From contig JALHRB010000024.1 in the NCBI GenBank assembly GCA_022841665.1, forward strand, positions 1 to 50,950: a stretch of DNA of 50,950 nucleotides, read 5' to 3'. Within the stretch, counting starts at the first letter, position 1; each line of letters begins with the position of its first letter. Below are positions 15,681-24,715 of the stretch, one piece after another. Below the pieces are notes generated by a model, which saw only the letters and a list, made by a program, of their open reading frames with translations, was not told the origin of the DNA and did no database searches. Origin of the DNA: Pseudolabrys sp. (GTDB taxonomy: Bacteria; Pseudomonadota; Alphaproteobacteria; Rhizobiales; Xanthobacteraceae). Position numbers and translations under genes: made by a program.

Positions 15681-16412
15681 TTACGGCGCTCCGGTCTCAT
15701 GGGACGGCGTCCCGCCTAAAAATGCCTGCGTCATCAGCGAATCATTGGCAAGCTCGGCGGCACTGCCAGACGTTACCACGCGTCCCGTTTCCAGTAGATA
15801 GGCACGGTCGGCGATTTTGAGGGTCTGCCGCGCTTTCTGTTCCACGAGAAGAACGGTCAGGCCATCGCGCCGCAGCGACGAAATGAGTTCGAATACTGCG
15901 ACTGTCGTTTTGGGCGCAAGCCCGAGCGAGGGCTCGTCCAGCAGCAGGAGGCGTGGCCGGCTCAAAAGCGCGCGCGCGATCGCGAGCATCTGCTGCTCGC
16001 CTCCGCTCAGGAGGCTTGCCAGCGAATGCCGGCGCTCCCGCAAAATCGGGAAACGCTCGAACATCCCGTCGATGTCTTTTGCCGCTTGCGCCTGATCCTT
16101 GCGGCAATAGGTGCCCAGGTTCAGATTGTCCTCGACGGTCATCCGGCCGAGAATTCCCCGCCCTTCCGGTACCAGCGAGATACCCGCACGCAGATTATGT
16201 TCGGCAGAGTTGGGCGTCAGCGATTTGCCATTATAGGTGATAGCGCCAAGAAACGGAGCCAGGCCCGCGATGGCGCGCACCGTCGTCGTCTTGCCGGCGC
16301 CGTTGGCGCCGATCAGCGCAACGATTTCGCCGGCTTCAATATCGAGGTCGATGCAGCGCACCGCGCGGATCGGCCCATAGAAAACTTCGAGACCGCGAAC
16401 CGTCAGTATCAT
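15681..16412 (-). CDS. Branched-chain amino acid-type ABC transporter ATPase (LivF family)
   Basis: A 243-residue ATP-binding subunit. Motifs: Walker A 'GANGAGKTT' near residues 35-43, signature 'LSGGEQQMLAIARAL', Walker B 'LLLLDEPSLGLAP' and the switch His region 'LLVEQ'. The 'VPEGRGIL' piece marks the LivF subgroup. The start ATG overlaps the stop of the livG-like gene by four bases (ATGA), which indicates translational coupling. LivF-type pumps also carry urea, amides, aromatic acids and other compounds, so the substrate is set by the binding protein. Confidence 0.93.
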   Translation of the reverse strand: MILTVRGLEVFYGPIRAVRCIDLDIEAGEIVALIGANGAGKTTTVRAIAGLAPFLGAITYNGKSLTPNSAEHNLRAGISLVPEGRGILGRMTVEDNLNLGTYCRKDQAQAAKDIDGMFERFPILRERRHSLASLLSGGEQQMLAIARALLSRPRLLLLDEPSLGLAPKTTVAVFELISSLRRDGLTVLLVEQKARQTLKIADRAYLLETGRVVTSGSAAELANDSLMTQAFLGGTPSHETGAP

Positions 16413-17158
16413 GCGGCCTCCGTGCCGAGATAGGCGTCGAGCACAAGCGGATTGGTGCGGACTTCATCCGGCGTGCCTTCGGCGATAAGGGCGCCGAAAT
16501 CGAGCACGTAGAGCTGGTGACACAGGGTCATGACGAATGGCATGTCGTGCTCGATCAGCAGGATCGACAGCCCGCGCTCGTTAAGCCGGCGGAACAAAGT
16601 GCGCAGGTCCGCCGCTTCCTCGGCATTCATGCCGGCGACCGGCTCGTCGAGCAGCAACAGCTTCGGCTTTGCCGTCAGCGCGCGCGCCATCTCGACCTTG
16701 CGCTGGATGCCATAGGGCAGTGTACGGGCGATCACGTCACGATACTGCTCCAGGCCGAAGAAGGTGAGGGCGTCTTCGGCGCGCGTGCGCGCCTCGGCAT
16801 CGGCCCAACTGACCGGCAGAGCGTTGCGCCAAAGCGCGTTTTGCCGCGGCTGCGCGACCAGCAGGTGTTCCCAGACGGTCATGCTGGCGAACAGCCGGAT
16901 GTTCTGGAACGTCCGTGCCACGCCCGATCGCATGATGCGCCATGACGGCCACTGCGTAATGGTCTCACCGCCAAGCACGACCTCGCCGCTGGCCGCCCGG
17001 TAGGCGCCGGTGATGACGTTGAACAATGTCGTCTTGCCGGCCCCGTTCGGGCCGATCACGCCGACGATACGGCCTTCCGGCACGGACAGCGACACGTCGC
17101 TCAGCGCACGAATGCCGCCAAAGCTCTTGCTTACATTGCTCAGGCTGAGAACGGTCAC
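16409..17158 (-). CDS. Branched-chain amino acid-type ABC transporter ATPase (LivG family)
   Basis: A 249-residue ATPase with Walker A 'GPNGAGKTTLFNVITG', 'ARTFQNIRLF' (Q-loop region typical of LivG), Walker B 'LLLLDEPVAGMN' and 'LLIEHDM'. The signature region reads 'LPYGIQRKVEMARAL', the usual LivG variant. The start is taken as GTG at 17158, whose GTGA overlaps the livM-like stop; a longer open frame upstream would run through that gene and is rejected. Confidence 0.93.
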   Translation of the reverse strand: MTVLSLSNVSKSFGGIRALSDVSLSVPEGRIVGVIGPNGAGKTTLFNVITGAYRAASGEVVLGGETITQWPSWRIMRSGVARTFQNIRLFASMTVWEHLLVAQPRQNALWRNALPVSWADAEARTRAEDALTFFGLEQYRDVIARTLPYGIQRKVEMARALTAKPKLLLLDEPVAGMNAEEAADLRTLFRRLNERGLSILLIEHDMPFVMTLCHQLYVLDFGALIAEGTPDEVRTNPLVLDAYLGTEAA

Positions 17159-17994
17159 GAGCGGGCCCTCCGGAAGCGGAGCTTGTCGAGCAAAGGCCGG
17201 TCGAGAATGCCCTGGCGGCGGGTCAGCAGCACCAGCACCAGCAGCACGCCGAAGGCCGCGAGCCGCCAGTCGGCGAGGAAGCGCAGCCACTCCGGCAACA
17301 GCACGAGCAGCGCGGCGCCGACCGCCGCGCCGGCGCCGACAGTCGAGCCACCAAGAATGACGGCGAGCACAAAGTCGATCGAGCGCTCAAAGCCGAAATT
17401 GCCCGGCTCGATATAGACGTAATGATGCGCAAACAGGCCGCCGCTGATCGCGGCAACCGCGGCGCCGGAGCCGAAGGCGCCGACCTTGGTCATTGTCGTA
17501 TTCAGCCCGACCAGATTGGCCGCGGTTTCGTCGTCATGGACGGCGCGCATCTCCAGCCACAGCCGGGAGCGCTCCAGCATGACGATCAGCAAGAATATGA
17601 GGCCCGCCCATGTCCAGATGTATTCGAGCGAAACGTGCTTCATGCCGTGGAAGCCGCCGGCGCCGCCCATGCGGTCGAAATTCAACAGGAAGCTGCGCAC
17701 CACCTCGCCGAAACCGAGCGTGGCGATCGCAAGGTAGATGCCCTTCAGCCGCAGCGCTGGAAAGCCGACAATGACGCCAATGACCGCCGCGACGAGTGCC
17801 GACGCAACGAGCGCTGCCGTGAGTGGCAAATGCATTTCGACCGTGAGGAAGGATGCGACGTAGGCGCCGATCCCCATGAAGCCGGCATTGCCGAGCGACA
17901 GCTGGCCTGTCGCCAGGATGATGTAGACGCTCATGGCGCCAAGGAACAGAATGCCGATGTCGGCAAAGAGGCCGGCGTAATAAGTCGACATCAT
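17155..17994 (-). CDS. Branched-chain amino acid-type ABC transporter permease (LivM family)
   Basis: A 279-residue membrane permease, a little shorter at the N-terminus than many LivM proteins. Family features: 'GQLSLGNAGFMGIGAY' near residue 30, 'FPALRLKGIYLAIATLGFGE' and 'AVIGGSTVGAGA'-like text (VILGGSTVGAGAAVGA). The C-terminus is basic (KLRFRRARS). Four-base start/stop overlaps with both neighbours show a tightly coupled operon. Confidence 0.92.
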   Translation of the reverse strand: MMSTYYAGLFADIGILFLGAMSVYIILATGQLSLGNAGFMGIGAYVASFLTVEMHLPLTAALVASALVAAVIGVIVGFPALRLKGIYLAIATLGFGEVVRSFLLNFDRMGGAGGFHGMKHVSLEYIWTWAGLIFLLIVMLERSRLWLEMRAVHDDETAANLVGLNTTMTKVGAFGSGAAVAAISGGLFAHHYVYIEPGNFGFERSIDFVLAVILGGSTVGAGAAVGAALLVLLPEWLRFLADWRLAAFGVLLVLVLLTRRQGILDRPLLDKLRFRRARS

Positions 17995-18869
17995 ACGCGC
18001 TGCCCGACGTCAGACCGCGCACCGCCCAGCAGGCCCTGCGGACGCAACAGAAGAATGAGGATCATCAGCCCGTAGACGATGAAATCGCGGATCTGCGAAC
18101 CGCCATAAGCGATGGTCATTACCTCGGCGACGCCGATCAGCGGTCCGGCGAGCAGTGCGCCCCACACGCGGGTGGTGCCGCCGATCACCATGACGGCGAT
18201 GGCTTTGAGACCGATATCGACACCGATGTAGGGCGTAATCGCCGCGTAGTGCAGGCTGATCAGGACGCCTGCGGCGCCGGCGAGCAGGCCGGAAATTGCA
18301 AAGGCGAGAAACGTCGTGCGACTGACGGAGACGCCGAGCATGCGCGCAACATCACGGTTCTCCGCGATTGCGCGCAAGGCGCGCCCGGCCGAGGTTCGCT
18401 GCACCAGATAGGCGACGGCGCCGACGAGGACGACGGTGACGCCCACGACGACGACCTGCATCACGCCGATGCGCACCGGACCGACGGTGAAGTCGGCGTC
18501 GAACAACTCGGCTGGCAGCTGCAGCGGGTCGGAGCCCCAGACATTGGTGACGATGTTCTGGAGGATGATCGAGAAGCCGAGCGTCGACAGCATTGGCGTG
18601 ATCAACGGCGCGTCGCGCAGCGGTTCGTAAGCAACTTTCTGGATGATGAACGAGGCAATCGCCGCGCCGGCCATGGCAAAGACCAGCGCGACAGGAAGCG
18701 GAAGATTGCTGGCAATCACGGCAAAGCCGATAAAGCCGCCGAGCATGAACAGTTCGCCGATGGCGATGTTGAGGACGGAGAGAATGCCCATGACCAGCGA
18801 AAAGGAAAGCGCCACGAGCGTATAGACCGCTCCGAGCGTCAAACCGTTCACCAGTTGCTGCAGCAGCAT
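17991..18869 (-). CDS. Branched-chain amino acid-type ABC transporter permease (LivH family)
   Basis: A 292-residue inner-membrane permease beginning 'LLQQLVNGLTLGAVYTLVAL', a classic LivH opening. 'LNIAIGELFMLGGFIGF', 'RAIAENRDVARMLGV' (coupling-helix region) and 'GIGVAEVM'-like text follow. It pairs with the LivM-type subunit to form the channel. A 155-base gap with a strong hairpin separates it from the binding-protein gene upstream, which often allows the receptor to be made in excess. Confidence 0.93.
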   Translation of the reverse strand: MLLQQLVNGLTLGAVYTLVALSFSLVMGILSVLNIAIGELFMLGGFIGFAVIASNLPLPVALVFAMAGAAIASFIIQKVAYEPLRDAPLITPMLSTLGFSIILQNIVTNVWGSDPLQLPAELFDADFTVGPVRIGVMQVVVVGVTVVLVGAVAYLVQRTSAGRALRAIAENRDVARMLGVSVSRTTFLAFAISGLLAGAAGVLISLHYAAITPYIGVDIGLKAIAVMVIGGTTRVWGALLAGPLIGVAEVMTIAYGGSQIRDFIVYGLMILILLLRPQGLLGGARSDVGQRV

Positions 18870-18976
18870 GATTGCCTACCGATCTTTAGCGCCGGCGCTA
18901 CCGTTGCACCCTGAGGTGCCGGCGCATGCCTGGCGAGCATCCCGTTGTGTGACGAAACGCGCCTGAGCGAAACCTT

Positions 18977-19010
18977 GGCGCGTCCGGGCGAGGGGATGCC
19001 CGGACGCGCC
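18977..19010 (-). terminator. Strong hairpin between the binding-protein gene and livH-like gene
   Basis: GGCGCGTCCGGGC pairs perfectly with GCCCGGACGCGCC (13 base pairs, eight-base loop), starting 15 bases after the stop codon of the binding-protein gene. Only a short AAGGTTTC follows on the minus strand, not a full T-tract, so it may act as a partial terminator or as an mRNA-stabilising hairpin for the receptor transcript. Confidence 0.65.
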
Positions 19011-19024
19011 GTTCGTCGTTGCCT

Positions 19025-20227
19025 TTAGCAACCGCCGCCGGCTGCGGAGCAACCGGTGACCTTGGTTTCCCAGGCGCCGTTCTTGCCCTCGACGATGAAG
19101 AAGTTCTTGATCGCGTCACCGTCCTCGCCGAAGTGAATCGGGCCGCTGAACCCGTCATAGCCCTTCAGGTTGGCCATGTAGTCGCGGATCTTGGTGCGAT
19201 CGGCTTCGAGATCTCCCGGCTTGCCGGTGATGCCGGACTTCTTGGCGGCGTCGACGTACATGTTGACGATTTCGTAGATGTTGGCGTCATACATGCTCGG
19301 CTCGATATCCTTCGGCAGGCCCGAGGCGCTGCGCAACAAGGGCTGAAGGTCGGCGACAAACTTTTTCGCCTTCGGCGTCGACATCGTGGCGTAGAAGGTC
19401 GCCGGCGCGATCACCGGAATTTCCGGAGCCGCTTTCAGGATCGCCGAGGAGATGAGCGGCGTGCCGCCGATCACCGGCTTCATGAGGCCCTGACGCTTCA
19501 TTTCGCGCAGCACGGTCACGGCCTGGCTGTAGTCGGCGCCGATGACGATGCCGTCCGGGTTCAAGCTTTTGAGCTTGGTGACTTGGGCGCTGACGTCGAG
19601 ATCGCCGGTGTTGAATGAGATCGGCGAATCACCGTTGAGCACCTTGACGCCGGCGCTTGTGAAAGCCGCCGGCATGATCCTGGTGGCGATGGAGGTCGAA
19701 ACCGCATCCTTGGCGTCGTAGATGATCGCGACCGACTTGGCGCCGAACGTCTTGTTGAAATAGGGCACCGATGTGTTGGCGAGAATGCCTTCGTCGACGG
19801 TGTTGCGGAACGCCCACGGACGGTTGGCTTTGGCGACGCCCGGCTTGGACGAAGCTTGCGACGTTGCGACCGTCTTGAGCTCGTTGGCGATGGGGAAGGT
19901 GACTTCGCAGGCGCTGCTGGTCAAAGGACCGGCAACGGCGAGGACCTTATCGTCGCCCGCGAGCTTGCGCATATTGTTGGCGGCCTGCGCCGGTTTTGCC
20001 GCGTCGTCGAGAATGATGATGTTGAGCTTTGCGCCGTTGACGCCGCCCGCATCGTTGACCTGCTTTTCCAGCATCTTCAACGTTACGGTGTTGGTGCGGC
20101 CCCATTCGGCGAAGGGGCCGCTGCTCGGCACGATGGCGCCGATGTTGACCTGGTTTTGTGCCTGCGCGCCCGATACGAGCGCGGCGGTCAAGAGACCGCC
20201 AATTAAGAACTTGCGAATTTCCAACAC
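19025..20227 (-). CDS. ABC transporter substrate-binding protein, Leu/Ile/Val/amide type
   Basis: A 400-residue periplasmic-binding-fold protein (peripla_BP_6). A signal peptide (EIRKFLIGGLLTAALVSGAQAQ) is followed by 'VNIGAIVPSSGPFAEWG', the usual ligand-pocket opening. 'AGPLTSSACEVTFPIANE' and 'DGIVIGADYSQAVTVLREM' are further pocket blocks. The GTG start at 20227 is chosen for its GGAGGAGAG site; upstream codons would extend into the promoter region. Odd: the C-terminus ends CSAAGGGC, two cysteines that could form a disulfide. It feeds the livHMGF-like proteins and is divergent from the PF06684 gene, so it probably recognises the compound degraded by the locus. Confidence 0.92.
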   Translation of the reverse strand: MLEIRKFLIGGLLTAALVSGAQAQNQVNIGAIVPSSGPFAEWGRTNTVTLKMLEKQVNDAGGVNGAKLNIIILDDAAKPAQAANNMRKLAGDDKVLAVAGPLTSSACEVTFPIANELKTVATSQASSKPGVAKANRPWAFRNTVDEGILANTSVPYFNKTFGAKSVAIIYDAKDAVSTSIATRIMPAAFTSAGVKVLNGDSPISFNTGDLDVSAQVTKLKSLNPDGIVIGADYSQAVTVLREMKRQGLMKPVIGGTPLISSAILKAAPEIPVIAPATFYATMSTPKAKKFVADLQPLLRSASGLPKDIEPSMYDANIYEIVNMYVDAAKKSGITGKPGDLEADRTKIRDYMANLKGYDGFSGPIHFGEDGDAIKNFFIVEGKNGAWETKVTGCSAAGGGC

Positions 20228-20435
20228 GCTCTCTCCTCCGATTGACCGTTCTCGCCCGCAAAGACTGGCGTAGCGCCAGCTTCCAGATTGCATCCGGCGT
20301 TGCCCGAGATACGAGTTCGTGCCCCGCCGAGGAAATAGCTAACATCGAAAAGCGAACTTGAAAAGCATAGTTAGTTAGGCAATTATCCGTCCGGACTGCA
20401 CGTTTAGTGTTCACGCGCACGGCAAAGGGCGGGCC
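20228..20435. promoter_or_regulatory. Divergent regulatory region of the importer and catabolic operons
   Basis: This 208-base gap must hold the promoters of both outward operons. It becomes AT-rich around 20337-20390. AGTTAGGCAAT at 20373-20383 resembles AGTTAGGTATG at 24763-24773 in the other divergent gap of this locus, so both may be sites for one regulator such as the MarR protein. This is two instances only, hence a weak call. Confidence 0.45.
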
Positions 20436-21008
20436 ATGAAAATCAGAAGAATGCTCACTTTTTTCGATGAGATCCGGGAGGCCAGCGGGCATCCGGTCCA
20501 TCCGGTGCTGCGTAAATCCGCCGCGGCCGCTATTGTGCAGAACCCGTTTGCCGGCAAATACGTGGAGGATTTATCGCTGCTTACGAAGGAAAGCGAAGCG
20601 GTCGGCCGCGAGATTTGCGCGATCGCGGTCGCATTGCTCGCGCCCCACAGTCCCGTAAGCTACGGCAAGGCGGCGGTCGTCGGCATTGCCGGTGAACAGG
20701 AACACGGCAATGCCATGCTGACCACCGTGTTCGGCAATGTCATGCGCGAGGCCGCCGGCGGCGGCATCGCGTGGATTTCGTCGTTCACCAAGCGCGCCGC
20801 ACCTGGCGCGACTATCGATATACCACTGGCGCATAAAGACGCACTTTATGTGCGTTCGCATTACGACGGCATCAGCATCACCTTGCCGGACGGTCCGCAG
20901 CCTGACGAAATCGCCGTGATCTGCGCTTACGCGACGCGCGGGCGGGCAAACAGCCGCGTCGGCGGTTTGGCCGCGGCCGACATCAAGGGCGTTGACGGTC
21001 TCACCTGA
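20436..21008 (+). CDS. PF06684 (AA_synth, formerly DUF1185) family protein
   Basis: A 190-residue cytoplasmic protein. Blocks such as 'NPFAGKYVEDLS', 'SYGKAAVVGIAGEQEHGNAMLT', cut here to its core, and 'GGGIAWISSFTKR' are typical of the PF06684 family. Solved structures of this family show a chorismate-mutase-like trimeric fold, and a role in amino-acid metabolism was suggested, but no activity is established to my knowledge. It is the first gene of a three-gene run with the flavin monooxygenase and the enamidase-like gene, spaced by 52 and 14 bases. That context suggests a lactam- or imide-related step. Confidence 0.8.
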   Translation: MKIRRMLTFFDEIREASGHPVHPVLRKSAAAAIVQNPFAGKYVEDLSLLTKESEAVGREICAIAVALLAPHSPVSYGKAAVVGIAGEQEHGNAMLTTVFGNVMREAAGGGIAWISSFTKRAAPGATIDIPLAHKDALYVRSHYDGISITLPDGPQPDEIAVICAYATRGRANSRVGGLAAADIKGVDGLT

Positions 21009-21060
21009 GGGCTCCGCGTCACGCGAAGCGCCCAACATCACGGATCGAACGGAGCGGGTT

Positions 21061-22545
21061 ATGAACGATTGCAAGACCGGAGCGGATCACCTCAAGTCTC
21101 TGAAGGATGGGCGTACTGTCTATCTCGACGGCAAACTGGTCGGTGACGTCACAGAGCACCCGGCCTTCCGGAATGCGGTCAAGGCGTCGGCCGATCTTTA
21201 CGATTTTCAGTCGAGGCCGGAGAACCTTGAGTTGATGACGTTCCGGCCGAACGGTTCGAACCGGCGCGTGAACCGCGCCTGGCAGATGCCGCGGAACTAC
21301 GACGAAATGGTGCAGCGGCGAAAAGCATTGCAGGCCTGGTCGGCGCTGTCGGGCGGCTTTCTCGGCCGCTCGCCGGACCATCTCGCTTCGGCCGTCATCG
21401 GTCAGCGCATGGGCATCGAGGTTTTCCGCAAGCACAACGAAAAACGCGCCAAGGCGTTCGAGGATTATGTCGACTATGCCACGCAGAGCGACTTTTTTCT
21501 CACTTATGTGATCATCAACCCGCAGGCCGAACGCACCAAAGGCTGGGGCGAGCAGGCTGAGGATCTGGTGGCGCGCATCGTCGACGAGGATTCCACCGGC
21601 ATCACCATTCGCGGCGCCAAGATGCTCGGGACCTCGTCGATCATGGCCAATGAGGTATTTGTCGCCAACCTCCAGCCGCTCAAGCCGGGCGAAGAAGACC
21701 TCGCATTCTGTTGTGCGCTGCCGATGAACGCGAAGGGTCTGCGCGTGCTGTCGCGCAAGTCCTACGAGGCGCACGCCGTGTCGGTTTTCGACAACCCACT
21801 TTCGTCGCGATTCGACGAGAACGACGCGCTGATCTATTTCGACGACGTAAAGGTCCCGTGGGATCGCGTCTTCATCCATCGCGACCCCGATGCCTGCCGC
21901 GCCCAGTTTCACGACACGCCCGGCCACGCCTACCAGAACTATCAGGCGCAGATCCGCCTGTCGGTGAAAATCGCGTTCCTTGTCGGGCTTGCCCGTTCGA
22001 TTACCGAGGCGATCGGTACGGTGAAAATTCCGAGCGTGTCGGAACAACTCGGCATGCTGGCGGCGCAGGCCGGGATGGTGAACGCGATGCTGTCCGGCAT
22101 GGAAGCGTCGGGCGAGCAACGAGGCGAGTGGTGGGTGCCGAACAAGCATTTCATGTATTCGGCCCAGGTGATAACGCAGGACCTCTATCCGAAGGTTATC
22201 AACGCCATTCGGGATCTCGCCGGCGGCTCGCTGATCATGTTGCCGTCCTCGATCGCCGATTTCGGCAATCCCGAATTGGCCGCGATCATCCAGAAGACCC
22301 AGCGTTCGGCGACGATGGATCCCGAGCACAAGGTCAAGTTCATGAAAGCCGCATGGGACGCCATCGGCTCGGAATTCGGCTCGCGTCATACGCAATACGA
22401 GATGTTCTACGCCGGAGCGCGTTTCGTTACCTGCGGTCACAGCATGCGCACGTATGATTGGAACAACGCGACCGGCCTCGTCGACAGGCTCCTGTCGTCC
22501 TATGACCTCAAGGATGAGTTGAAGCGCATGCAAGCGGCAAGCTGA
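21061..22545 (+). CDS. HpaB-family FADH2-utilising monooxygenase, large component
   Basis: The 494-residue oxygenase belongs to the 4-hydroxyphenylacetate 3-monooxygenase / HpaB family, which uses reduced FAD supplied by a separate reductase. The acyl-CoA-dehydrogenase-like fold shows in 'DFFLTYVIINPQ', 'GITIRGAKMLGTSS', 'DDVKVPWDRVFIH' and the C-terminal block 'AIRDLAGGSLIMLPSS'. Its N-terminus 'LKDGRTVYLDGKLVGDVTEHPAF' is the family opening, given here only in part. HpaB relatives hydroxylate phenols and also N-heterocycles such as pyrrole-2-carboxylate. The ATG at 21061 has GAGCGGG before it. The reductase partner is probably the gene at 24182-24715. Confidence 0.9.
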   Translation: MNDCKTGADHLKSLKDGRTVYLDGKLVGDVTEHPAFRNAVKASADLYDFQSRPENLELMTFRPNGSNRRVNRAWQMPRNYDEMVQRRKALQAWSALSGGFLGRSPDHLASAVIGQRMGIEVFRKHNEKRAKAFEDYVDYATQSDFFLTYVIINPQAERTKGWGEQAEDLVARIVDEDSTGITIRGAKMLGTSSIMANEVFVANLQPLKPGEEDLAFCCALPMNAKGLRVLSRKSYEAHAVSVFDNPLSSRFDENDALIYFDDVKVPWDRVFIHRDPDACRAQFHDTPGHAYQNYQAQIRLSVKIAFLVGLARSITEAIGTVKIPSVSEQLGMLAAQAGMVNAMLSGMEASGEQRGEWWVPNKHFMYSAQVITQDLYPKVINAIRDLAGGSLIMLPSSIADFGNPELAAIIQKTQRSATMDPEHKVKFMKAAWDAIGSEFGSRHTQYEMFYAGARFVTCGHSMRTYDWNNATGLVDRLLSSYDLKDELKRMQAAS

Positions 22546-22559
22546 CAGTCGAGGGGCCC

Positions 22560-23756
22560 ATGAAAGTTGCGATCGTCAATCTCGGACAGATAGTTTCCGG
22601 CAACTGGCGTGAGCCCTTTGCTGCCGGCGATACGATCGTCACCGAGGACGACAAGATCGTCAGCGTCGGGACGGCCTCCTCCGCTCAGGTCGAGCAGGCC
22701 GACGTCGTGATCGATGCCGACGGCATGACCGCGATACCGGGCCTGATCGATTCGCACGTTCACATCACCTTTGGGGACTATACGCCGCGCCAGCGCACGG
22801 TCGGCTATCTCGAGAGCTATCTGCACGGCGGCACCACGACCTGCATCACTGCCTCCGAAGTGCACGTGCCGGGCCGGCCGCGCGATCCCGAAGGCGTCAA
22901 GGCGCTGGCGCTTGCGGCGCAACGCTGCTTCGAAACCTACCGGCCGGGCGGCATGCGCGTGATTGCCGGCTCGGTCATCCTCGAGCCCGGACTTAAGCCT
23001 GAGGATTTCGTCGAGTTGACCGCGAAAGGCGTCAAGCTCGCCAAAGCCGGGTTCGGCGCGGTCAAGACAGCTTACGATTACGGCCCGCTGGTCAAGGCCG
23101 CCAAGGACGCCGGCATGATCACGACCTGCCACACCGGCGGCTCGTCGATCCCGGGCTCGGGCGCGATTACCGGCGACCATTTGTTGGCATTTCACCCGCA
23201 CGTCTCGTTCCACATCAATGGCGGGCCGACGGCGATGCCGGATTCGCATTTCGAGCGGGTGATCAGGGAAAGCGAGATTGCGCTGCAGGTCTGCACCGCC
23301 GGCAACCTGCGCACGACCTTGCTGTGCGCGCGGCTGGCAGATCAGCTCGGCGCCTTCGACCGCTTTATCATCGCAACGGACACGCCGACCGGTTCGGGCA
23401 TCATGCCGCTCGGCATGCTCTATACGATCGCGCATTGCGCCAGCCTGACCGGGATGGAGCCGGAACGCTTCATTTGCGCGGCTTCAGGCAGCAATGCGCG
23501 GATCTATGGCCTCGACTCCGGTTATCTGGCCGCCGGAAAGGCGGCGGACATTGTCCTGCTCGATGCGCCGGATGGCGGCACACAGAGTTCGGCGCTGGCG
23601 GCCATCAAGCATGGCGATATCGCCGCGATCGGCGGCGTTGTCACGGCCGGCGTGCCCCGCTTTATCGGCCGCAGCCGCAACACGCCGGCGACCACCCGCA
23701 AGGCGCGGGTGGTGCGGTCATCGATCATGCAGGACTTTGCCGCGGCGGCGCATTAG
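22560..23756 (+). CDS. Metal-dependent amidohydrolase, enamidase-like
   Basis: A 398-residue amidohydrolase-superfamily enzyme. Metal-site candidates: HVH at residues 66-68 ('GLIDSHVHITFG'), K169 ('GAVKTAYDYG'), H191 ('TCHTGG'), H218 ('SFHINGG') and D274 ('IATDTPTGSG'). This set and the 'HTGGSSIPGS' segment resemble enamidase of nicotinate fermentation, which hydrolyses the cyclic enamide 6-oxo-tetrahydronicotinate to 2-formylglutarate and ammonia. Placed 14 bases after an HpaB-type monooxygenase, it would fit opening of a hydroxylated heterocycle in its lactam form. Other cyclic amides are possible. The composite N- and C-terminal beta-sandwich segments (DTIVTEDDKIVSVG; GKAADIVLLDAPDGG) are present. 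Confidence 0.82.
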   Translation: MKVAIVNLGQIVSGNWREPFAAGDTIVTEDDKIVSVGTASSAQVEQADVVIDADGMTAIPGLIDSHVHITFGDYTPRQRTVGYLESYLHGGTTTCITASEVHVPGRPRDPEGVKALALAAQRCFETYRPGGMRVIAGSVILEPGLKPEDFVELTAKGVKLAKAGFGAVKTAYDYGPLVKAAKDAGMITTCHTGGSSIPGSGAITGDHLLAFHPHVSFHINGGPTAMPDSHFERVIRESEIALQVCTAGNLRTTLLCARLADQLGAFDRFIIATDTPTGSGIMPLGMLYTIAHCASLTGMEPERFICAASGSNARIYGLDSGYLAAGKAADIVLLDAPDGGTQSSALAAIKHGDIAAIGGVVTAGVPRFIGRSRNTPATTRKARVVRSSIMQDFAAAAH

Positions 23757-23770
23757 CGGCCTCTATTGGC

Positions 23771-24151
23771 TCAAGCCGGGTCGAAATAGTGCAGCTCGAA
23801 CAGCATGCACCCGTTGGTCGACTTGAACGGCCCGTGAAAGGCGCCCGGCGGACGGCATGCATAGGTGTTCGGCGCATAAGCCGTGCCGCCATTTCCCTGA
23901 CGGTCGTTGCCAACGGTCAGATCGCCGGCGACGAGATAAACTTCTTCCCAGTAGTCATGCACGAAGGGCTCGGTGGTGTAGACCCCCGGTGCAAAGCGCA
24001 GGAGGCGTGAGCGGGTTCCGCGCTTGTTCTTTTCATCCAGCGCGCCAGACAGAATCTTCTGCTGGATGCCGGCCGGATAGCCGGCCGGCGTCTCCCAGCC
24101 GGTCGACATGTCGACCGCGTGAAACTCTTTGTGCTCTTTGTTGACCGCCAT
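23771..24151 (-). CDS. Single-domain cupin protein
   Basis: A 126-residue cupin barrel. Motif 1 is recognisable as 'PFVHDYWEEVYLVAGDLTVG' with one His and the Glu pair, and motif 2 as 'YACRPPGAFHGPF'. Such small cupins bind a divalent metal and may be isomerases, hydrolases, dioxygenases or ligand binders, so no reaction is assigned. GGAG lies about eight bases before the ATG. It follows the flavin reductase gene by 30 bases on the same strand and converges on the enamidase-like gene. Confidence 0.8.
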   Translation of the reverse strand: MAVNKEHKEFHAVDMSTGWETPAGYPAGIQQKILSGALDEKNKRGTRSRLLRFAPGVYTTEPFVHDYWEEVYLVAGDLTVGNDRQGNGGTAYAPNTYACRPPGAFHGPFKSTNGCMLFELHYFDPA

Positions 24152-24181
24152 GTCGTTTGCTCCGTTTGGGCGTTTTGAGGG

Positions 24182-24715
24182 CTACCAGCCCTCGAATATG
24201 TGGGCGTCGCGTGGTGGCGCGTCCTGAAAACCGGCGTCGAGCCGGCGATAGCGGCCGCCATAAAAGATCAGGGGTTGAGCCTGTTTGTGCGGCGTCGTGC
24301 GCAGCGCGATGACGTGTCCGACGAAGATCACGTGGTCGCCGCCGTCGAAACGGGCATGGGCCTCGCATTCGAAGCTCGCCAGCGCATTGGGCAGAAGGGG
24401 GACGTCGGTCTCGCCGTTGATTACGATCATGTCCGACCACTTGTCGCCCAGCGGCCGGGCAAAGCGGTTGGAAACGGTTTCCTGCGACTGCGCGAGGATA
24501 TTGATCGCATAGCGTTCGATCTCCATCCAGGCCGGGAAGCTGTGGGCGCGGCGGGCGACGCTGAACAGCACCAGCGGGGGCGCGGTCGAGACCGAGTTAA
24601 ACGAACTCACTGTCATGCCGAGCCGTTCGCCGGCGCGGCTGATGCCGGTCACCACGGCTACGCCGGTCGGGAAGGCGCCCAGGGCATCGCGGAAACGTCG
24701 TTCGTCGAAGCTCAT
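24182..24715 (-). CDS. Flavin reductase (PF01613), probable partner of the HpaB-type monooxygenase
   Basis: The 177-residue protein has the FMN-binding split-barrel features 'FPTGVAVVTG', 'GMTVSSFNSVS', 'PPLVLFSVAR' and 'DHVIFVGHVIAL', near to HpaC-type reductases. These enzymes reduce free FAD or FMN with NAD(P)H and pass it to a separate oxygenase. The only HpaB-type oxygenase in the window is the gene at 21061, so a two-component system is the natural reading even though the two genes are on opposite strands. It may be co-transcribed with the cupin gene. Confidence 0.9.
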   Translation of the reverse strand: MSFDERRFRDALGAFPTGVAVVTGISRAGERLGMTVSSFNSVSTAPPLVLFSVARRAHSFPAWMEIERYAINILAQSQETVSNRFARPLGDKWSDMIVINGETDVPLLPNALASFECEAHARFDGGDHVIFVGHVIALRTTPHKQAQPLIFYGGRYRRLDAGFQDAPPRDAHIFEGW

